Made by a program: the position numbers and the translations under genes. The notes beneath the pieces were generated by a model that did not search any database, had not been told where the DNA came from, and saw only the letters and a program-made list of their open reading frames with translations. Of a stretch of 64,000 nt of DNA, positions 1 to 18,020 are shown piece by piece (positions within the stretch are counted from its first letter, which is position 1; the number at the start of each line of letters is the position of its first letter). Source of the DNA: Branchiostoma floridae (lineage: Eukaryota; Chordata; Leptocardii; Amphioxiformes; Branchiostomatidae); contig NC_049981.1 in NCBI RefSeq assembly GCF_000003815.2, positions 2,991,905 through 3,055,904 of the forward strand. Direction: 5' to 3'.

Positions 1-319
1 CTATAGGTTTTCATAATTCATTGTAAAATGCCACAATTCCTTTGTTTCAAAAGATGGGAAATTATGTGAGGTGGATTAAGATGTGCACTATCCTGTATAG
101 ATATTGTAAATGTGAAAGTCATTTGCATGATAAATGATGTTAAGTAAAAATGGAATTCTGCCAAATCAAAGGAAAAGACTGCTGTAACTCATGTTCATAC
201 AATGCACGATGGTTATTATTTTTGGTAGAGAAACCCACCATTTAAGATAGATTAATTACCACCTTCTTCGCATTTTCAATGATGGAACAAGATAAAACAA
301 AAATGTCCAAAAGCTGTAG

Positions 320-5376
<5,057 letters not shown>

Positions 5377-5663
5377 AGATGTGATGCTAGTCTATAATAT
5401 TGTTGTACAGTATACAACAATGTATGTACATGGAATATGATTGTTGCATGTGGAGATAAGCTGACTAATTACAACCAAGGGTGTCACTGTAACACACCAG
5501 TTCTACAGACTGGTGTACATGGGTTCATTAATAGGAAATACAATCATTATGTTATTAAGACTAAGATACAAATGTATCTAACTTATTATAGATACAACTT
5601 ATAGACACTTGTTACTTTTTACTGTCTGTATCATTGCAATTAGCCTACGGGCATGGATTTGCA

Positions 5664-5669
5664 AATAAA
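5664..5669 (+). other. Polyadenylation signal of the USP8-like gene
   Basis: AATAAA lies 288 bases after the TGA, inside an A/T-rich stretch with further overlapping AATAAA hexamers up to about 5690. It is the first cluster after the stop. Confidence 0.55.
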
Positions 5670-7010
5670 TAAATTATTATAAATAAATTATTATACACTG
5701 TTCAGAAACTAACAACATGGGCCCCCAAACACTAAGGAGTGAGACAGAAAATTCAAAGCAGGAGACAGTCCTACTTTTGTCCACTTGAAAAAAATGATAA
5801 GTCAGATCTTGTTTGAATTATGGAAATAATACCATAATTCTTCTGCACATTTTGTAGTAAAGTTGGGAAGCTCCATGTTATTAACAAAGTTGTACATTTG
5901 TTATTTGTTTCCAATTTTCAAAGAAAATATTTTCTGTGTACCAAGAGTTGCTGTCACTCATTATTATTTTAATCAAGATTTCGTTATTATGTTACCTTCA
6001 CAGAAGGTACATACTGTTTTTGCTTTGTTTCTTCTTCTTTTCCGCACAAATAAAAAACATGAATATCTCCAAAACTAGACCTTGGAATATCTCGTAATTC
6101 AGCAAGCTGGTAGGTCTGCACATAAGACACTGCACCTTGGTCATTTGGTCCCCCAAAGATACAAAAAAATGATTTTATGGGGCAAAAAAGGGTGAAAAAA
6201 CTAACAATAGATCGTTTTCACAATGACGTCACAGTCGCGTTCGAACGTTCGAACGGCCATGTTGGATGATAAGCGGCTCGATCTCCATACGGCTGTGTGT
6301 TGCACGTGGTGGACCCGTTCGTGGAAAGAAGCCTTTTTTATTCAGAAACGGACTGGATGTTTGCCGTGCTAACTGCGAGTTCCATAAACACAGGACACGG
6401 CCTACTCGCCGTTTCTGTTCAACAACATTACCTACAGTCCGTCCTCTTTTCAATAACTTGATTAAACCACTCTCCTACCAGCCCACCAACAGTAGCCCTG
6501 CCGCGGAGTTTATGCATGCTTTTTTAAATTTTTTTTGGGAGAAAGTTGGTTTCTGGTACAGGGTATGTCATGGACGTATACCATGTTACACGAAAATGTC
6601 AGCAAGCTTGTTCTATTTCTTCTTCATAAAACACGGCACATCGCGTCCTGAGCTGTGAGTGATATTTTAAATTTTTTCACCAGTACTGCCCCCGATGTTC
6701 TGTCGATAATCAAGCGAGGATTAAAAATTGTTAGGCTTGTTCACGAGGAACGAAATTCGAACTTTTTTTACCCCCGATTGTGTAGCTGGTAGAACAAAAC
6801 AAAAATTTCTTCAGCCGCAAACTTTACCTAAGGCAAGACAAAACATGTCAATGCGGAACTTACGTGTTAACGGGCACAATACACCCCTCACGCGCATCTC
6901 AATCGTTGTGTCAGTTTTACGCTCAGCACGGCCCAGTACGCTTACCTAAAAGTATGAGGTGAGGTGTGTATTGTGCATACGACTGGTATGATCATATGAA
7001 GAAAAATCTC

Positions 7011-7111
7011 AATACGAACCTCATATGGACTTGATATATACGCTCGTGTGACTGCACCTGAAGGATGCGGTCACACATGCGTACACATTCAAGTCCGTAT
7101 GAGGTTCGTAT
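7011..7111. mobile_element. Hairpin MITE with ACGAACCTCATA arms
   Basis: Arms at 7011-7055 and 7066-7111 are about 45 bases each and largely complementary (AATACGAACCTCATATGGAC against GTCCGTATGAGGTTCGTATG), separated by about 10 bases. One further arm copy is at 15526-15570. Confidence 0.65.
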
Positions 7112-7165
7112 GAAATTCTTAGCCCCCACCATGCTCCACAGGTTGCTGGGAAAATAAAATTGGAC

Positions 7166-7260
7166 AAATATATACAGATAACATGCCAGAGGAGTTAGCT
7201 AGGTCACAGGCCATACTCCCTCGGCCAACTAACTTCTCTAGCATGTTATCTGAGTGTCTA
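7166..7260. repeat. Second hairpin repeat immediately after the MITE
   Basis: Arms at about 7166-7198 and 7229-7260 pair over AGATAACATGC and GAG-AGTTAG segments with few mismatches, with a 30-base loop. It lies 55 bases from the previous hairpin and just before an N gap, so both may be pieces of one larger element. Confidence 0.55.
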
Positions 7261-7357
7261 TATTTGTTTAATTTCTGCTTTTTCAAGTGATATATAGGGA
7301 CCTCATACGAACTTTGATAAGATTCTTTATAAAGACACGGCAAAAGATTCTTTATTG

Positions 7358-7457
7358 NNNNNNNNNNNNNNNNNNNNNNNNNNNNNNNNNNNNNNNNNNN
7401 NNNNNNNNNNNNNNNNNNNNNNNNNNNNNNNNNNNNNNNNNNNNNNNNNNNNNNNNN
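7358..7457. other. Assembly gap, 100 N
   Basis: A run of exactly 100 N, the usual placeholder for a gap of unknown size. Reading frames crossing it are meaningless. Confidence 0.99.
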
Positions 7458-8004
7458 CCGTATCTCGCATTGAATCGACAAAATGTGGCGTGTCTTCCAG
7501 CGACCTTTGGCGCTTGTGACGAGGGAATTTTCTACAAAGTCGACGTCTGGTCGAGTTCGGTCACCTCCATGGCGACGGGCACTAAACGCAATTTGGCATC
7601 TGACTAAACATGTGCTAAGCATTCTCAGAGTTTGAATTTTCAGTATTAAGTACAACGTTACAGTCTGTCGCAATAACGTCAGCGCTAGTAGCCCTGATTC
7701 GTATGTTTAACGTTAGTTGATCAACTGAATTGTAATTTTGTAAACAGACCTTTCTAATACACATGTTGACAAAGCCAAAATACGGAAAAAAGACGCGCGC
7801 ACGAACTTTTTTAATACCACTATCCCGCTGGCCCCCACTATCCTCTTGCCTCACGGAGTTAGGGTCGGGGAAGTGCTAAATTTTGCCCCTTGTTAGGCAA
7901 GTGGACAGTGAGGGCCAGCTCGTGCGCGTGCGGTGGGGATTGGTAGCTAGTCCTCTGCACGCCGCCTGTCAGTGAAAGGACATCACCAAGGGTAGCGGGC
8001 CAGG

Positions 8005-8105
8005 TACAGTGAATGATCGCGTTTTTTGCGAGGCCGCTTCACCGCGAACTCTAAACCACCGCGAACACTCCATTTCCCGCTACCGCAAAAGTAAATCCTC
8101 GCGAT
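8005..8105. repeat. Partial copy of the TACTGTAA MITE
   Basis: It contains GCGAGGCCGCTTCACCGCG, then CTCTAAACCACCGCGAACAC and CTACCGCAAAAGTAAATCC, the same order as the element at 962-1172. The start is truncated. Confidence 0.5.
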
Positions 8106-11100
8106 CGGCACCAGCATTAGATCGTTGAAAAAAGTGCCATTTTTAATAGTATATAGACCAAGACGTATTATTGCAACTTTGTCCTGATATCTAACCTTGG
8201 CTACATCACTTAATGATTCACAGAATGGAGACAAAACAGCACACTTGAACCCGCAAGTAACTTTGCTGGTGCTCTAGCTGGTGCCGTTCTGTGTTCTAGT
8301 CATCCAGGTTATCATCCAACATGGCGCCCACGCGTGATCGAACGGTTTTCGAACGTTCTGTGAAAACGATCTATTTTAACACAAAATCGAACTTTCGAGC
8401 CCCCATAGAACGTTAGAACCCCGAGGTCAACGACCGGTAGCTATGGAACCCGCCCGGGAGTTATGGAACATGGTATTCGAACGAGGTCAACGACCGCCGC
8501 TACGCAACACGGAAGTGTCCGCCCGTCAAATGGTGACTTCATCTTGCTTTAGACGGCCTGAATTGAGGCAGAAGCCGTCCTCTGAATGATTTGTGGAATT
8601 ATTTTACCAATAAGTAATAAAAGATCAAGAAATTCACAGAGCTTTGACTTTATTTTGCCGCATATCGGCACCTTTTGCATACTAGTATACACTTCAAAAG
8701 AAGGTAGAAATACTAGAATGAAATTGAGCGCACGCAGAATGAAATTTAATGCCCCCAAAGTATAATGTGTCTCGGTTAAGGTCTAATCGAGTCAGATCTA
8801 AGTATTTGTTTCGATACTTTTCTTGATTTTGTTTAAGCTATAGTGCAACCTGCACAAGCCAGTTTAACTCTGAGCCATCCAAACATTGTTCAGATTCTAT
8901 GTTGTGTTTGAGTTACGTAGAATCGAGAACACACACGATGTGTAGTACGCCAGCACTCGTGCGTACTCACGCGATAATTTGGTGAACAAGCGCATTCAGA
9001 GCACTAGTGCAATTTTCTCAGACAGGCCGACAACTGACAGTGGTAACGTTACGTGTATGTGGTAACGTGGGGATTTCGTTGGATGTCTCCTGACATGATA
9101 AGTAACTGGCATAAAAATGTAGCGAGACCTGTTCGTTTTTCAAGTTCATACATAGAGCTGTCCTCTAAATGAAACACGGATTGGTGTCACGGTTGTAGTT
9201 AACCGATTTTTTGGTCAACAAGAACATTTGAGCAAAAAAAAAAACACATGACTACGTTAGACGCAAGGTCACTGCGTGTTGCCGGCTGTTACATAAAAAA
9301 ACATGCATAACGATCGTCATGCAAACTCAAAGTTTTACGCCTGAGACATAAAGGTATGTGAAACACAAACAATGGACTTGATGAGTTTATTTCGCTATTA
9401 AACTGACCTGAACAAACGCCCTCCCCATGTTAGGTCACGGTCATTCCGTTCACCTTGTTGTTCATCATGTAAGTTACCACAGCGCTGCGTTGGTCCCCAG
9501 CAAGCAAGTGGAGCACGGAAACGAAGTCTGGGTGAATTACAATTAATCTACTTAACCGTTACAGCTTTATACACGGTGGGAGTGGTCGGCATAGCACAAA
9601 ACCCCAGGCACAAATTAGCATAAGCCAACGCCGCGGAAAGTTTAGTGTAGCAGAAACCTAACCCCTTGAAGTTTGCATGATTGACAGGCGGACGGGTTTG
9701 AAGTGTACCGACTGCGGCACGTATTGATAATGAGGACATAAACAAACTATGTACATCAAACGTAAATCAAAATTGTTTGCTAAAAATAAAAGAAATTTAT
9801 GAAATATGAATTGCGGACTCTGACAAAAAATGATCGAGCCGTTCAAAATATGAATGAATTTACACAGATTGACTGTGACAGGAAGCATAGCGGAGATGTG
9901 CTGCGTACTGTGAAGATCACTTGCAGTGTGCAGGGGTAGCCATATCAATTTCTGCTCTGAGAGTGTCCGGCAACTGCGGGACGTGAACGAATATAATAGA
10001 TTTGTGACAATTTTAGCGATTACGCTAATCAGCTGTTTCTGTGAATTTGTGCGATTTACAGTAGTTTGTAAGGCCCCCTTTCCACTAGACGGCGATCGCG
10101 CTGCGCTCTTATAATTTCTGCGACATAAACAGGATATGTGTAACCTTCGATTTCACACTGGGTATGTGGTTCATACCTACCTACCTACCTACCTACCTAG
10201 TTCATAGAAAACGTAAAAGTGTGACTGAGCATGCTGAGGAGAACCCTTCGCGCTGTGTAGTACAAGCGGCAAACTCTGTGAGACGTTTTTGTGAATGTAC
10301 CTTCCGATTTTGTGCTACGCAGTGTGCTGTAACTTGGTACGCTTGTTTTAATTTTGCTCTCTTCAGAAGTTAGTCTAATTCAAGTAGACAGAAACGAGAA
10401 TTCAATTCTATAATATTTGACAATAAAATCGTGACTGTATGTACTTCTTGCCTCATGTGAGGCTGTATCTGGCACAAGCTAGCTGATGTTTTCACGGGGA
10501 TAGGGGCTGAATGTACTGTTTGCGATGGTCCGACTAAGAAAATCATTACGAAAAAAACAACACCGCCAACATCAACAAATCTCTGCCTACCTTTTGGGAA
10601 ATATCTTTGACATCTTAATTTTCATAGACGGTCAGCCCACATTTGGTGCAACATGATGACACCGGTAGATTCGGTCCATATTTTATAAGCAGTCAATTAA
10701 AGAATCAAAAGCAAACCTATTTGTCACGTCTAATTCCATGTAGGGCCCCGCCCCCGTATAGAGCGCAAGCATGTGAGGTCCGATCGGCTTAACGGAGACT
10801 ATTTTGAAAGTACCATACTATTTTGAAAGTACCTTATTTAATTTCACATATTGTTCGTTTTTTTTTTCCTTCTATGGTAGCAACAACTGACAGTTAATCG
10901 GGGCCGGGAAAATGACAACAAAAACATCGGCGCTAGCACGATGCGACTGACCAGAACAGTAGGGGGAGGGGCGTCGACCAGGTTCGACCAGTCGCTTCTC
11001 GCTTCTCTCTCGCCGCCGGCGGGCGTTAGGAATTATCATCTAAGTCTGCACCGTCCGCAAACATCCGCTGATTTTTTAGAGATTTTTGCAAAATTTGTCT

Positions 11101-12075
11101 ATACTTACGCGCCGAGTTTGTTCGTCAACAATGACGGAAAGCGCAAAATTGAACTTATTCTTATGTTACCAACTGAACTTCGCGGCGAGCGTCCTGCACC
11201 AAGTCAGAGATTATGAATTTCCCGAGTGATTCGAAGCTTTATCTTTTTTTTTTTAAATTTGAACACATATTGTTGAAGGAAACCAGTGTTTGTCATGGCT
11301 CTCCCTCCGCAAGCCAAGAAATTTCTCCCTGGACCTCCCCCAAGCCTAAAAAAATCATAGGCCTTGACGCTCCCGCAGACGACACGCTAAATGTCGTCGA
11401 GTAAACCCTGTTGACGACCGTCAGAAATGGAAAACCTTTTTGGACAGACTGCCCCTGTGGCTTGTAGCTATGGGGCTGTGATGAGATGATGATGAGAAAC
11501 CCTGTTTGGAACAATATTGGACGTTGTGTTCATTATTCAAGATGTATAACGTTACAGATAAAAAATCATCAAAATTTATTTGTACCTTCTTGCATGTCTT
11601 GACTTATCCTGTGTCAACTTCTGCAACTTAATCAGTTTACCCTTCCAGGTAGAAATGCTAGACTAAACCATGTGAAGGTAACATTCTGTATTTGCTTGCA
11701 AATATTACCTTTCTAGTTGTTTGTGATTGTATAGGTCTTTGCCTATGAAAAATTATGAACTGGGGGTCTGCTATATATATTAGAAATCTTGTTTAGTGCC
11801 ACAGTATTGTAATTTCCCCCTGATTAAATTCATTGATTTTATTATGTTACAGGGAACAAATCATCTAATGGCTAATAACTGGAAGTTGTCATTTTCTGTA
11901 ACGTAAAACATCACAAAGAAGTTAATATTATACTTAGTTTGTCTTGAGCATGTTATAGCTCACCCCCATATCAAAATGTTGAATGCTGTGGAATCAAAAA
12001 TCACAATAGTCTACAATGGAATTTCAACAATTTGACATGGTCACTGACTAGCTGGTCTTAGGGCCCTTCTGTTTT

Positions 12076-12103
12076 ACCAAGGAGGTTATGTAACCTCCTT
12101 GGT
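12076..12103. repeat. Perfect 28-bp palindrome ACCAAGGAGGTTA-TG-TAACCTCCTTGGT
   Basis: Two 13-base arms are perfectly complementary around a TG centre. The same CAAGGAGGTTA arm appears at 55382-55421 in a looser hairpin, near 54675 beside another palindrome, and at the head of the dispersed repeat at 20290. Confidence 0.7.
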
Positions 12104-13168
12104 TTTACATGCACTACCCAGATAGCTTACTTGTTTCATAGTGGTTTAATTTTACACCAATATACAGGAGAATCTCCTCCATAAAAATGTACCAATACCT
12201 GCATTGGAATCTTTGATGTGCAACGTTGTACACTTAATGTATATAGTGTCAGAAAATAAACATAAGGCAATAATAGTGGTTATTTATCAATTATGTAACT
12301 AGTAATAATTGTATGAAAGGCAAGGTTCCAATGTAATATAAAAGGTCCAAGAATGCCCTTCTATATTATGAAGGCCTTGAAATGAACATGCAGACATACA
12401 CATGTACAAAGGCCATGTACATGAATGTACAATGTATTATGTTCATGCACAATTGTACAAGGGAATTGTAAAGTGTATTTGATTGGCTACCAGTATGTTA
12501 TATCCTGTACAATATGTACATGTATAATACTATTAATTTCTTAACCCGTATGATGCATTTATTCAGATTGAAGCTTTAGATGTTCTTGACACTTTAGAAA
12601 AGTGATTAAGAAGCTACTGTAGTCAGAATTTTTAGCAAACAGTTCTCTGCCTTCCTCTTAGTGATTGAAGTATCTGTATCTATATAGCCGGTATAACCGC
12701 CCTTCGGCATAACACTGGTCGAAAATAACTGAACAACAATTTTAAATGTACCTGCATGTACCTAAATGTACCTCCTGTCAATATCTTTTTGACTTATTTT
12801 GTCACTAAACATGTGTTGTTCCAATAACAGAGATGACAATTTTAAAGAACACAAAAACATTGCATGTGTATTGAGGTAAACACCATCCTCTGACTTACAT
12901 GTAAGATCTATAAAAAATTTGATAAGGTACCTGAGGTCTGAATAAATATTCTTTCAACTGTTTATTCATGTTTCTGTCATAATTGAGAGACCATCTTACA
13001 TTGTAAAATGTTGCAGGTCAGGACCTGCACTGTACATTGGCTATGATAATGTGGGTATTCTTGACTGGGTGATATTTTGGTTACAACTTAGGCTTCTACA
13101 TCACTGTGACAGATTGCCATAGAGTCATCCTTAGGGTTACTTCGCGGTAAGGTAATGTGAATGGGGAC

Positions 13169-13405
13169 ATTTCGGCAACAAAGTACAATCATTCAATGTG
13201 TTTTGGGGATTACAATTACTTTCCAACGATACCAGCTTTAGCCTATTGGAAGATACTTTAAGATTGCTGATTTTTAACCTTGGGGTTAGCTGGTGGTTGT
13301 CAACCTTTGATCGAGAAATTCTGCGCAACAAAGCACAATCTTTCAATGCGGTTTGCGGATTACAATTACGCACGAAGTGACTTTTCCGACGACACCAATT
13401 TAGCC
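13169..13405. repeat. Imperfect direct repeat, two units of about 70-90 bp
   Basis: The units at 13169-13240 and 13316-13405 share GCAACAAAG.ACAATC.TTCAATG, GGATTACAATTAC and a closing CCAGCTTTAGCC or CCAATTTAGCC. They are about 75-80 percent alike, separated by about 75 bases, with no coding sense. Confidence 0.5.
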
Positions 13406-13471
13406 CGTCGTGTTTGATAGCCATGCTATTTCATCTGTTTAATATATAGAAAAACGGGCTGTCTGTATTCA

Positions 13472-13815
13472 ATGATTCTGCGGAAAGTCACCACACTTTT
13501 CTGCGGGGTCCTGTCTTTCACGGACAACAACGCCAGCATCTGCAGCAAAGCGTCCCCGTTTGTGACGCATCAGAGGACGACCCTGATCGCTCTCGCCCGT
13601 ACCGAGCTGCGGTAAGCCTACATATGTCAGTACCAGTATCTTACAGCTTGTTTTGGCATACCATGGCCATGTTTTTGAAATATCATCTTGCTTGACTTAG
13701 GTGCTTTGCGAACTTCTTCAAGCAAGACGGTTCCGTTGAATATTTTCGGAATGCATTTCCTCCTGTCCACAAGTCTCCAGTATGCAGTCAGTGTGTGAGG
13801 GTTATATTTAGCTAA
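13472..13815 (+). CDS. Doubtful two-exon gene or gene fragment, unknown product
   Basis: I do not recognise this protein. An ATG-initiated reading at 13472-13611 ends at a clean GTAAGC donor in phase 2. A CTTGACTTAG acceptor places a second exon at 13701-13815 that continues in frame to TAA. The result is about 84 residues containing CFANFFKQDGSVEYF, with six Cys and no clear signal peptide or membrane segment. Two things favour coding. The splice phases match, and the CF.NFF.QDGSVEYF segment is preserved in a diverged copy at 18021-18254, where the acceptor AG has been lost. Against it, the ORF is short, no family is recognised and the flanks are repeat-rich. It could also be part of an undescribed repeat family. 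Confidence 0.3.
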
Positions 13816-14803
13816 GCGTTACCGCGAAGACCATGGACTTTCCGAAGATGTCTCTTGTTAACTAAAGGCGATAGGACATTTAAAGTGAGTACCTTGCCTT
13901 TTTTCTATTCAAAACTTTTCATAATATAATGCACAAAGTGTCCGGCCTGTGTTGGTTTGACAAGTTGTGGAATAGACGACAGCGCAGATACCTTGTGGTC
14001 GCCCCAGAAACGGGAACCATGGCTGACAATTTAAGACTTCCTCCTCCTACATTTGCATTAACGATTTGAACTTTTTTTTGCTTAGAATGGGTTAGTGTTC
14101 CATATGCCTTGTGGATAGCGGTAAAAAAGAAAAGAAAAAAAATGATCTGTAGAATAATGAGCTACGTACAATGGCATAGCATTGTGTTCGAGCTTCAAAC
14201 GCGGTTATACGTTGATCTCGCGGTACGAGCTCTGAGAAGCCTAAGTGCGGCGAAGATACAACACACCACGCCGGCTTATTGAACGAATTAGTACCGTTCG
14301 TTCTGCGTTTGGACAGCGCATTGTACTTAGTAACACATGACAAACGCAGATACAGCATACAGATGGCGCAATTGACGAACAACCCGTGTGCATTTGGTAT
14401 GAATTTGATGACTGATTCATATTTCGGGCGGCCCATGATTACAAAAGTCTGCAGGTCACGCTATAGAATCTGCACTAATAATAACAGTGGGAGTAGGCAG
14501 CCTATTTTTTTTATCAAGCTTCGGATACGCTTGTCATTTGTCGGAAATGCGTTAAGCATGCGATCTTTTTCCGCAGAAGTTGTGTGCGTCCAGAATACGC
14601 ACGGGACGCGCCATGCATACGAAGCTATTAACAACAAGCAAAAGGAAAACAGTGTTGCTCAGTGCATTCGCACCTCATGCAGAATGAATGTGCTGATGTC
14701 GCAATCCATACGCAAGAGGCATGTGATGTATAATTACCTTTTGCCAGGAAGGTTATGTTTTGGGTAGCGTTTTTATGTATGTATGTATGAATGTATGTAT
14801 GTA

Positions 14804-15380
14804 CGAGGGGCGTTCAAGAAGTAATCCACCTGACCCACTTCCAGTTGTCTGATCTAGATGAAATTTTGCATATGTAATGATTCATATCTCTATGGGTTAT
14901 GTTGCAAAAAACAGCTCTGAACTAATTTTGGTTTTTGATTTAAAGGTGTTTGAACTGAGTCAGGTGTGAAATGGACCAGGTGTGAAATGGAGCCAGTTGA
15001 GTGTCGCGCAGTGATCCGGTTTTTGTATTTGAAAGGACGCATACCAAATGAGACTTTTGATGAAATAAAAGAAACTTATGGTGATGATTCCCCATCATAT
15101 GACCTTTAAAACGCTGGCATTGTGAATTCAAACATGGCCGGAAGTCTGTGGAAACAGCTCCCAGACCTGGTCGTCCCTCTTCTGCCATTGATGAGGCATC
15201 TGTTGCAGGACCAACCTGGGGCGTCCTACAAAAACGGTGTACAGAGCTACATCAAACGATGGTAGAAATGCATAACTCTGGGTGATTCCTATGAAGAGAA
15301 AGACTAATAACTGCACCAAGTTCCATTAATCTCCTCCTTTGGGAAATGGGTCAGGTGGATTACTTCTTGAACGCCCCTCG
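14804..15380 (+). mobile_element. Internally deleted mariner-type transposon
   Basis: Perfect 34-bp terminal inverted repeats (14804-14837, 15347-15380) begin CGAGGGGCGTTCAAGAAGTA, and each outer end abuts a TA dinucleotide, the mariner/Tc1 target site. From 14987 an ORF reads MEPVECRAVIRFLYLKG, the N-terminal helix-turn-helix (HTH_48) of mariner transposases. It runs into TAA near 15106 after what looks like a one-base deletion, because the neighbouring frame continues with KRWHCEFKHGRKSVETAPRP. The DDD catalytic core is absent: the sequence jumps to a C-terminal remnant containing VEMHNS. At 577 bp, about half the usual 1.3 kb, it is non-autonomous, but the perfect ends suggest relatively recent insertion. 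Confidence 0.85.
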
Positions 15381-15525
15381 TATGTATGTTTTTTTGTATG
15401 TATGTAGAAGACCAGCATAATTCGAGAACGCCTGAATGGATAGTATTGATATTCGGTATGTTTCAACTTATTACGTATACGAAAATTTCCAAATGTTGGG
15501 CGTTCGGCTGCGTATGAACAGAATT

Positions 15526-15595
15526 TCATACGAACCTCATACGGGCTTGAAATTATACGCACGTGTGAACCCATCCTTAAGGATGGTACTAGTAT
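15526..15595. repeat. Single arm of the ACGAACCTCATA hairpin MITE
   Basis: ATTTCATACGAACCTCATAC, a GGCTTGAA segment and ACGCACGTGTGAAC match the arm at 7011-7055. The opposite arm is not found, but a short CCATCCTTAAGGATGG palindrome follows. Confidence 0.5.
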
Positions 15596-15612
15596 ATAAA
15601 AGGAGTACATTA

Positions 15613-16595
15613 CCCCTCAAACACCCGAGTGGGGTCCATTTGGACCCCAGGCGTACATTTTGAAGTGCCATTTGAACATTTTTGATCTGAAGAAAAAAGC
15701 CCTCCGTGACTTTGTCAGTCAATATGTCTTATAACTTCTCCTAAGTTTTCGCAAAGATTGGTACAATAATGTGGAAATTATAAAGAAAGTTTGTGTTCAG
15801 TCCCTCTGGGGTCCAAACGGACCCCAGCAAAAATGTGCAGTTTTTAAAACAAACTTTGGAGGTTAACTCCTTAACCACTTACAGTATTACTACCAAACTT
15901 TCAGACAATAATAAGAATATAATGAGAATGTAAACTTAAATCATCACAAAAATTTCTGTGTCATCAACATGTAATGTGACGACATTATGACGTCATTTGC
16001 TTAATCAGGGCGGCCATCTTGGATTTTGACCAATGACGTCATGAAATAAGCATAAATTATAAATTTTAAGTCATGAAAATTACATTGAATTTCATAGAAT
16101 TTAATCACTGCCAGAAAACAGGTGTAGTTTACCAAGAAAACCTCGTTTAAATTGAAACTCAAATTTTGGCAAAAATATGCCTGTTAGAATATGGTTGCCA
16201 TGACAACCCCCCAAAATGATAAACTTACTTTATTGAGCAAAAACTTTTGCAAACAATATTTTGTGATAAATTACCAAGTTTCGTAGCTTTAGCTCTAGCC
16301 GTTCATGAGTTATGCGACATAAATGTTGCTGAGGGCTTCAAAATTCCCCTATCTGGTCGGAACAGGTTTAGTGCAAAAAGTGGTCCTTCTGAACTTTTGC
16401 ATAAATCATGATAATGAGTTGGAATTAGCAACACCTTAACATCTCAAAATCTTCCTCTTACATTGACGAAGCAATGTATATACAATGATCGCCGATAAGA
16501 AATGGTACTGAGATTTTATGAACAAAACATTTTGGGGTCCGTTTGGACCCCACTCGGTCATTTTAGTCGCAAAAAAAGGTCGGGTGCTTGAGGGG
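15613..16595. mobile_element. 983-bp inverted-repeat element, possibly piggyBac-like
   Basis: The ends CCCCTCAAACACCCGA (15613-15628) and TCGGGTGCTTGAGGGG (16580-16595) are inverted repeats with one mismatch. Three 18-base palindromes of the form GGGGTCC-NNNN-GGACCCC occur at 15631-15648, 15808-15825 and 16534-16551, two of them subterminal. Terminal CCC and paired GGGGTC/GACCCC motifs recall piggyBac ends, but the expected TTAA duplication is not visible at the flanks, so the superfamily is uncertain. There is no transposase ORF. A diverged internal relative lies at about 26875-27060. Confidence 0.6.
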
Positions 16596-18020
16596 TGAGT
16601 TTCCAACCACAGTTAGGTTTCCGTACTTTTGAAAAAAAAAAAACGTTTTGCCCCGAAATTTGAGTGGTGCCCCTAGTTTCAAGGTGTGGCTGTGAACTCT
16701 CTGAACGCACCTTTCAATACATAGCTTTGTTTACACATGTAATGGAGGGTTTACTGTTGTATTGTGACTAAAATACCATAGTGTACAATCGCAGACAGGC
16801 AACGCTTAACGGTGGATTGGTTCTTGTGAAAGGTTTTGGGGATGAGCTCATTGAGATGTTCTTGTATTTCATGGGGTGCATGACAAAACTAGCCTAACAG
16901 CGACACAAGTAATTTGCCGCGGAAGCTCTGCTGTAAGTTTGAGGCAATCTGTCGTTTGAATTCTTGATGTGAATAATTTCTCTCGAGTGCTTCTCGACGA
17001 ACCCAGGATAACAACAACAAATTAAAAGCAACGAACTACAATTTAATAATAGCTTATCAACAACGCTTAACTTTGAGTTAGAGAGGGCAATCTACTACTA
17101 ACGGAGAATTGAAATATGGCTACGCTTCACGGAAAGGCATGTAGACCATTTTATAAAAGCTGGATACTCATAGGCTACTAAATACACTAACCGAAAACTT
17201 TCAGAGGGAGCCTGGAACTGTTTATACTCAGTGCATTACAATAGACAAATAGTTAGTAAATTATAATGCTTTGTTATAATGGATTAGATTAGATACATAT
17301 AGCCTTCTACGTGACGTTCTAAAAATCACTTTAACTGACATCATGATACAGTGCAAATCTTGTCACAATATTTTGTTTGATTTGAGCTGCTGATTCATTT
17401 CAGAAATACAATTTTTAATGTCAGCGTTTAATCGAGCACCCTGCCTAGTTTACCCGATTAACCATAATTGTCTCAGTTATCATATGGAGGGGCTTTTTTT
17501 TTACGTGTAGGGGACTGTTAACAGTTATGCCTGTTGCAACAGACTACACACGGCTCCTTTCATTCGGTGCAGTCCTGGACTTGCAACTCTGTATGTGTTT
17601 GATTTTTTTTGGACTTAATATGACATCATATATTTATGACATCATATATGAGGTGGCCCTGTTCATCGCTTTCTGTTGCGGTTGGTTCTGTTAGGACCTG
17701 TGTCCTTGATGTGTCTCATCTATTGTCAAGTACGTATACCAAGCTTCGTGTGATAGAAATTGCTCACAGTGTTTGGAGACTTCAGGCAGTACGCAGATTT
17801 GATTTTCTTTAGCATTTTTTGTGTGTGAAAATTTACATTTTCCTATGGCATTCGTGACACTGTTTGGCTAATGAACACCTATGCAAAAAATGACCGTGTT
17901 CTGAATAACAAAATTATCATAATTTATAAATCAAAAAACAATAAAGGCATGGAATAGGTAGTGGCAATGTATTACGGCTAAACAAATAGATTCTCTGATT
18001 GATAAGAGACGACAAATGTC

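Larger units (their letters stand above)
5700..13470. other. Intergenic region with no recognised gene
   Basis: Reading frames here are short and show no family motif. Contents noted are a CpG-richer stretch at about 10740-11210 that could be a promoter, an (ACCT)n run at 10168-10198, a possible retroelement 3' fragment near 11390-11512, and the hairpin elements listed separately. The CpG-richer stretch holds a 32-codon ORF starting near 11130, but no spliced gene could be built from it. Confidence 0.6.

Noticed and set aside
6266-6658. 130-residue plus-strand ORF
   Set aside because: No recognised domain, no splice partner, overlapping minus-strand frame of similar quality. Treated as chance.
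7119-7673. Long minus-strand reading frame around 7.1-7.7 kb
   Set aside because: It crosses the 100-N gap and its ends come from two hairpin repeats. No coding similarity.
10941-11216. ORF in a CpG-richer stretch, with a nested 32-codon ORF
   Set aside because: It could be an unlinked 5' exon, but no donor with a matching downstream exon was found. Left as a possible promoter region only.
14279-14767. 162-residue plus-strand ORF
   Set aside because: Low-complexity composition, no motif, and an equally long shadow frame on the other strand. No evidence of coding.
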